Shown here piece after piece: positions 60,346 to 64,000 of a DNA stretch of 64,000 nucleotides. Position 1 is the first letter of the stretch. Each line of letters begins with the position of its first letter. Under the pieces are notes generated by a model that was not told the DNA's origin, did no database searches, and worked only from the letters and a program-made list of their open reading frames with translations. A program made the translations under genes and the position numbers. Source of the DNA: Bradyrhizobium sp. 190 (GTDB taxonomy: Bacteria; Pseudomonadota; Alphaproteobacteria; Rhizobiales; Xanthobacteraceae). The stretch covers positions 62,001 to 126,000 of the forward strand of contig NZ_JADPJL010000085.1 of the NCBI RefSeq assembly GCF_023073415.1, read 5' to 3'.

Positions 60346-62790
60346 CTAGAATCCGCCCTCTTCCTCCGCGACCAGAATTTCGCGCTTGCCGGCGTGATTT
60401 GCCTGCCCGACGATGCCTTCGAGTTCCATCCGCTCCATCAACGACGCGGCACGGTTATAGCCGATTTGCAGCCGGCGCTGAATGTAGGAAGTCGAGGCCT
60501 TGCGGTCGCGCTTGACGATCGCAACCGCCTGCGAGAACAGGTCGCCGCCGCCATCGCCGCCCATACCGGTAGAATCGAAGACCGCGCCGTCTTCGTCGGT
60601 CGGTTCTTCCGCGGTGACCGCTTCCAGATATTCCGGCTGACCCTGCGTCTTGAGATGACGCACGACCTTTTCGACTTCCTCGTCGGAGACGAACGGGCCG
60701 TGCACGCGGCTGATGCGTCCGCCGCCCGCCATATAGAGCATGTCGCCCTGCCCGAGCAGCTGCTCGGCGCCCATTTCACCGAGGATCGTGCGGCTGTCGA
60801 TTTTCGAGGTGACCTGAAACGAGATACGGGTCGGGAAGTTCGCCTTGATGGTGCCGGTGATGACGTCGACCGACGGACGCTGCGTGGCGAGGATCACGTG
60901 CAGGCCGGCGGCGCGCGCCATTTGCGCCAGCCGCTGCACCGCGCCTTCGATATCCTTGCCGGCCACCATCATCAGGTCGGCCATTTCGTCGACGATGATG
61001 ACGATATAGGGCAGCGGATCGAGGTCGAGCTTTTCTTCCTCGTAGATCGCCTTGCCGGTTTCCTTATCGAAGCCGGTGTGCACCGTGCGCGTCAGATCTT
61101 CGCCTTTGCCCTTGGCTTCGACGAGGCGCTGGTTGTAGCCGTCGATATTGCGCACACCGAGCTTGGCCATTTTCTTGTAGCGCTCTTCCATCTCGCGCAC
61201 GGCCCATTTCAGCGCCACCACGGCCTTCTTCGGATCGGTCACGACCGGCGTCAGCAGATGCGGGATGCCGTCATAGACGGAGAGTTCGAGCATTTTTGGA
61301 TCGACCATGATCAGGCGGCACTGATCCGGCCGCAAGCGGTAGACCAGGCTGAGGATCATGGTGTTGATGGCGACCGATTTGCCGGAACCGGTGGTGCCGG
61401 CGATCAGCATATGCGGCGTGCGCGCGAGATCGATGATGATCGATTCGCCGCCGATGTTCTTGCCGAGGCAGAGCGGCAGCTTCGCGTGCGACTCGTCCTT
61501 CGCAGTCAGCAATTCGCGCAAGTAAACCTTTTCGCGATGCACATTCGGCAGTTCGATGCCGATGGCGTTGCGGCCGGCGACCACGGCGACGCGAGCCGAG
61601 AGCGCACTCATCGAGCGGGCGATATCGTCGGCAAGGCCGATCACGCGCGAGGATTTGATGCCGGGCGCCGGTTCGAGTTCGTAGAGTGTCACGACCGGGC
61701 CGGGATTGGCCTTGACGATCTCGCCCCGGACGCCGAAATCGCCGAGCACGCCTTCCAGCGCCCGCGAATTGGCCTCCAGCTCGGCCTTGCTGAGCGGCTG
61801 CCGGTCCGACGCCTTGGGCGCCGTCAGCACCGAGACCGAAGGCAGTTCGAATTTTTCGGATTTACGCGCCGCCGCACGCGCTGCAGGCTTCTTGCGCGGA
61901 GCGCGGGCGGCCGGGACTTCCTCGTCCTCGTCTTCCTCTTCTTCCTCGTCCTCGAATTCCTCGTCCTGCGGGGCCAGTGCCGGCGCGGCGCGGCCACCGC
62001 TGAGGCTTGGTTCCTGACGTTCGAACGAGGCTTTACGAGGTGGCGGCGAACTCGACACCAGCGATCGATAGGCCGCGCTCATCAGCCAAGCGAGCCGCGC
62101 CTTCGCGCTCATCAGCGCGTGATACACCCATCCGAGCGAGACCGAACTGCGATCCCCTTCTTCCTCGAAGGGCGTGTCATCGTCCTCGATCGGTGTCAGC
62201 GCTTCATCCCTCGGGCGAGAGCCCCAGCCGCTGGCAAACAGGAAGGCCGCGCACATCGCCGCGAACAGGATGATGCCGAGCACGAGGCGATAGGTGAAGC
62301 CGGCCGGACCAAACACCACGGCCGGCGCCCGCACCAGCGCGTCGCCGACGACGCCGCCAAGGCCGGTCGGCAGCGCCCACGCGCCGCCATGCGGCCAGCA
62401 GCTTGCAAAGCCTGCCGCGATCACCGTGCACAGAATCCAGCATCCAAGGCGCAGCGCCTCCCGGTCGAAGGTGCGATGGGTCAGCATGCGCCAGCCCCAC
62501 ACCGCGACGGGGAGGATCAGCATGATCGCGCCGAGGCCGAGAATCTGCATCAGGAGATCGGCGCCGATCGCGCCGGGGTAGCCGAGAACGTTGCGGATCG
62601 GACGCGATGTCGCGTGGCTCAGGCTCGGGTCCTGTACCGACCACGTCATCAACGCTGCCGCCGCCACGCCTGACAACGCGATCAGGCTGAGGCCTGCAAG
62701 CTCGCGCAGGCGCCGTGCGAGGGCGTCGCGGATTGAGACCGGCAGATGGCCGACCAGGGGAATGACACGTTCGATCGCTGGCATGCTCAT
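60346..62790 (-). CDS. ftsK: DNA translocase FtsK
   Basis: An 814-aa septal DNA pump. Four or so N-terminal spans (up to about residue 190), an acidic linker (a Glu/Asp run near 270-290), the RecA-like motor with Walker A IAGTTGSGKSVAINTMI and Walker B IVIIVDEMADLMMV, and a C-terminal gamma domain (STSYIQRRLQIGYNRAASLME) that reads polar sequences. Start ATG 62790. It follows the aminotransferase gene by 12 bases. Confidence 0.96.
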   Translation of the reverse strand: MSMPAIERVIPLVGHLPVSIRDALARRLRELAGLSLIALSGVAAAALMTWSVQDPSLSHATSRPIRNVLGYPGAIGADLLMQILGLGAIMLILPVAVWGWRMLTHRTFDREALRLGCWILCTVIAAGFASCWPHGGAWALPTGLGGVVGDALVRAPAVVFGPAGFTYRLVLGIILFAAMCAAFLFASGWGSRPRDEALTPIEDDDTPFEEEGDRSSVSLGWVYHALMSAKARLAWLMSAAYRSLVSSSPPPRKASFERQEPSLSGGRAAPALAPQDEEFEDEEEEEDEDEEVPAARAPRKKPAARAAARKSEKFELPSVSVLTAPKASDRQPLSKAELEANSRALEGVLGDFGVRGEIVKANPGPVVTLYELEPAPGIKSSRVIGLADDIARSMSALSARVAVVAGRNAIGIELPNVHREKVYLRELLTAKDESHAKLPLCLGKNIGGESIIIDLARTPHMLIAGTTGSGKSVAINTMILSLVYRLRPDQCRLIMVDPKMLELSVYDGIPHLLTPVVTDPKKAVVALKWAVREMEERYKKMAKLGVRNIDGYNQRLVEAKGKGEDLTRTVHTGFDKETGKAIYEEEKLDLDPLPYIVIIVDEMADLMMVAGKDIEGAVQRLAQMARAAGLHVILATQRPSVDVITGTIKANFPTRISFQVTSKIDSRTILGEMGAEQLLGQGDMLYMAGGGRISRVHGPFVSDEEVEKVVRHLKTQGQPEYLEAVTAEEPTDEDGAVFDSTGMGGDGGGDLFSQAVAIVKRDRKASTSYIQRRLQIGYNRAASLMERMELEGIVGQANHAGKREILVAEEEGGF

Positions 62791-62802
62791 GGGGCCCTGC
62801 GA

Positions 62803-64000
62803 TTAATCCAGAATTTCGACCAGCCGGTGCAATGCCTCGGCTGTTGATTCACTGTCGGAGACCAGCGCGAGCCGGATATAGCCAGCGCCGGGATTGAAGC
62901 CATCGTTCTGCGGCCGCGACAGATAGCTGCCGGGGATCACGCGGACGCCCGCATCCCGATAGAGTTTGACCGCCGTTGCCTCGTCGCCGCCGCGCTCGGA
63001 GACGTCAAGCCAGACGCAGAAGCCGCCGGCGGGTCGCACATAGCCGTAGCGGCTGCCGAGAATCTGGTCGGCGAGGTCGAACTTGATGCGGTAAAGCCTG
63101 CGGTTTTCTTCGACGTGCATTTCGTCGCTATAGGCGGCGACCGCGACGTGCTGCAGCGGTACCGGCACCTGAGGTGCCGCGACATTGCGCAATTCGTGAA
63201 AGGCTGAGAGAAACTTTCGGTCGCCGGCGGCAAAGCCGACGCGCATGCCGGGCAGGTTCGAGCGTTTCGACAGCGACTGGAACGCAACGACGTTGGTGAA
63301 GTCGGGCCCGGCGCATTCGAGCGCGCTGCCCGGCGCCTGCCTGGTGTAGATTTCCGAATAACACTCGTCGCTCAGGATCATGAAGCCATGGCGGTCGGCG
63401 AGTTTCTTCAAGCGGATGAAGTAGTCGCGCGAGGCGACCGCGCCTTGCGGATTGGCGGGCGAGGCAATGAACATAGCCACGGTTCTGGCCAGCGTCGCCT
63501 CATCGAGCGCATCGAGATCAGGCAAAAATCCGTTGGCGAGCGTAGTCGGCAGGTAGATCAGTTCGCAACCGGCGGCGCGGGCGCCAGCGCCATAGGCCGG
63601 ATAAAACGGGTTGGGCATCAGGATCGCGGGCCGGCCCTTGCGCGGGCCAACATAACGGGCGGCGGCGATCGCCGCGAAAACCAGCCCCTCGCGGCTGCCG
63701 TTCAGCACCAGGATTTCGCTCTCGGGATCGATCGGCCGCGGCAGTTGGAACCGGGTCGACAGCCAGTTCGCTGCCGCCCGCCGGAACGGCTCAATGCCCC
63801 TGGCGAGGGGATAGCGGCCGAAATCGGCAATGTGTTTCGCCAGAACCGGTCCGACAAAATCCGGCACCGGGTGCTGAGGTTCGCCTAATGACAGCGTAAT
63901 CAGCGGCTTGGCCGGTTGGTAGGGTGCCAGCAGCTCGGTCGTGCGCAAAAACGGCGAGCGCTCGGCCTGACTGGCAGGGGTTGCACTGCCAGCGCCCTGC
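62803..64000 (-). CDS. dapC: Class I/II aminotransferase, N-succinyldiaminopimelate aminotransferase-like (partial)
   Basis: The frame runs off the window end; the start is outside. At least 399 codons are visible. Conserved: SLGEPQHPVPDFV, NGSREGLVFAA, PNPFYPAYGAGARAAG, ASPANPQGAVA and the PLP-Lys region FQSLSKRSNLPGMRVGF, then GYIRLAL at the end. The TTG at 63948 lies mid-sequence: the residues upstream (SATPASQAERSPFL) look like natural N-terminus, so I extended the call to the window edge. DapC fits best, but other class I/II aminotransferases cannot be excluded. Confidence 0.85.
   Translation of the reverse strand, partial: QGAGSATPASQAERSPFLRTTELLAPYQPAKPLITLSLGEPQHPVPDFVGPVLAKHIADFGRYPLARGIEPFRRAAANWLSTRFQLPRPIDPESEILVLNGSREGLVFAAIAAARYVGPRKGRPAILMPNPFYPAYGAGARAAGCELIYLPTTLANGFLPDLDALDEATLARTVAMFIASPANPQGAVASRDYFIRLKKLADRHGFMILSDECYSEIYTRQAPGSALECAGPDFTNVVAFQSLSKRSNLPGMRVGFAAGDRKFLSAFHELRNVAAPQVPVPLQHVAVAAYSDEMHVEENRRLYRIKFDLADQILGSRYGYVRPAGGFCVWLDVSERGGDEATAVKLYRDAGVRVIPGSYLSRPQNDGFNPGAGYIRLALVSDSESTAEALHRLVEILD

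Overview
The window looks like alphaproteobacterial chromosome, most likely Bradyrhizobium or a close relative (Rhodopseudomonas, Afipia). This rests on high GC, the gene order around the replication origin (smr, mltA, timA, secB, dnaQ, coaE, maf, ppsR | hemJ, rho, mnmE, mnmG, rsmG, parA, parB, holA, lptE, leuS), a nap operon behind a perfect FNR/FixK box, and several families of imperfect palindromic intergenic repeats. It is almost entirely housekeeping DNA, apart from one compact genomic island.  Layout: 1-5 kb holds the end of rsmI, yraN, gshB, a proline-rich membrane protein followed by a decayed second copy of the gshB 3' tail, a Tat-exported metallo-beta-lactamase-fold protein and two small orphans. 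At 5.04-14.83 kb comM (yifB) is split in two by an ~8.2-kb island. Removing the island at a short GC-N-AT-N-G match rejoins comM in frame. The right arm carries an integration operon on the minus strand (a 68-aa protein, a large serine recombinase and a ParB-fold protein) behind a near-perfect 29-bp inverted repeat. The left arm carries plus-strand cargo: a secreted Sel1 protein, then a tight four-gene run of an Abi_alpha/DUF4393 protein, a single-span membrane protein, a secreted Rap1a/Tai-like protein and a 753-aa protein with a PD-(D/E)XK nuclease-like motif. This run is the best candidate in the window for an undescribed defence system.  At 14.8-19.5 kb lies napEFDABC (periplasmic nitrate reductase). 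From 19.9 to 22.8 kb are a small exported protein and a hybrid histidine kinase. From 27.7 down to 22.9 kb on the minus strand runs hisB-DUF2628-hisH-hisA-hisF-hisE-coaA. From 27.8 to 31.4 kb hslV and hslU are separated by two tandem GNAT acetyltransferases and a UPF0314 membrane protein.  From 31.5 to 52.7 kb is the origin/segregation neighbourhood. A candidate oriC lies between ppsR and hemJ, four parS palindromes cluster around mnmG and rsmG, and parA and parB follow. From 52.8 to 64 kb are a diguanylate cyclase, a YggS protein, a 2-keto-4-pentenoate hydratase-like protein, an L,D-transpeptidase-fold protein, an OmpR-type regulator with a cyclic-nucleotide-binding partner, exodeoxyribonuclease III, LolA, FtsK and a truncated aminotransferase. 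I saw no rRNA, tRNA or CRISPR array. All family assignments come from reading motifs, not from database searches.
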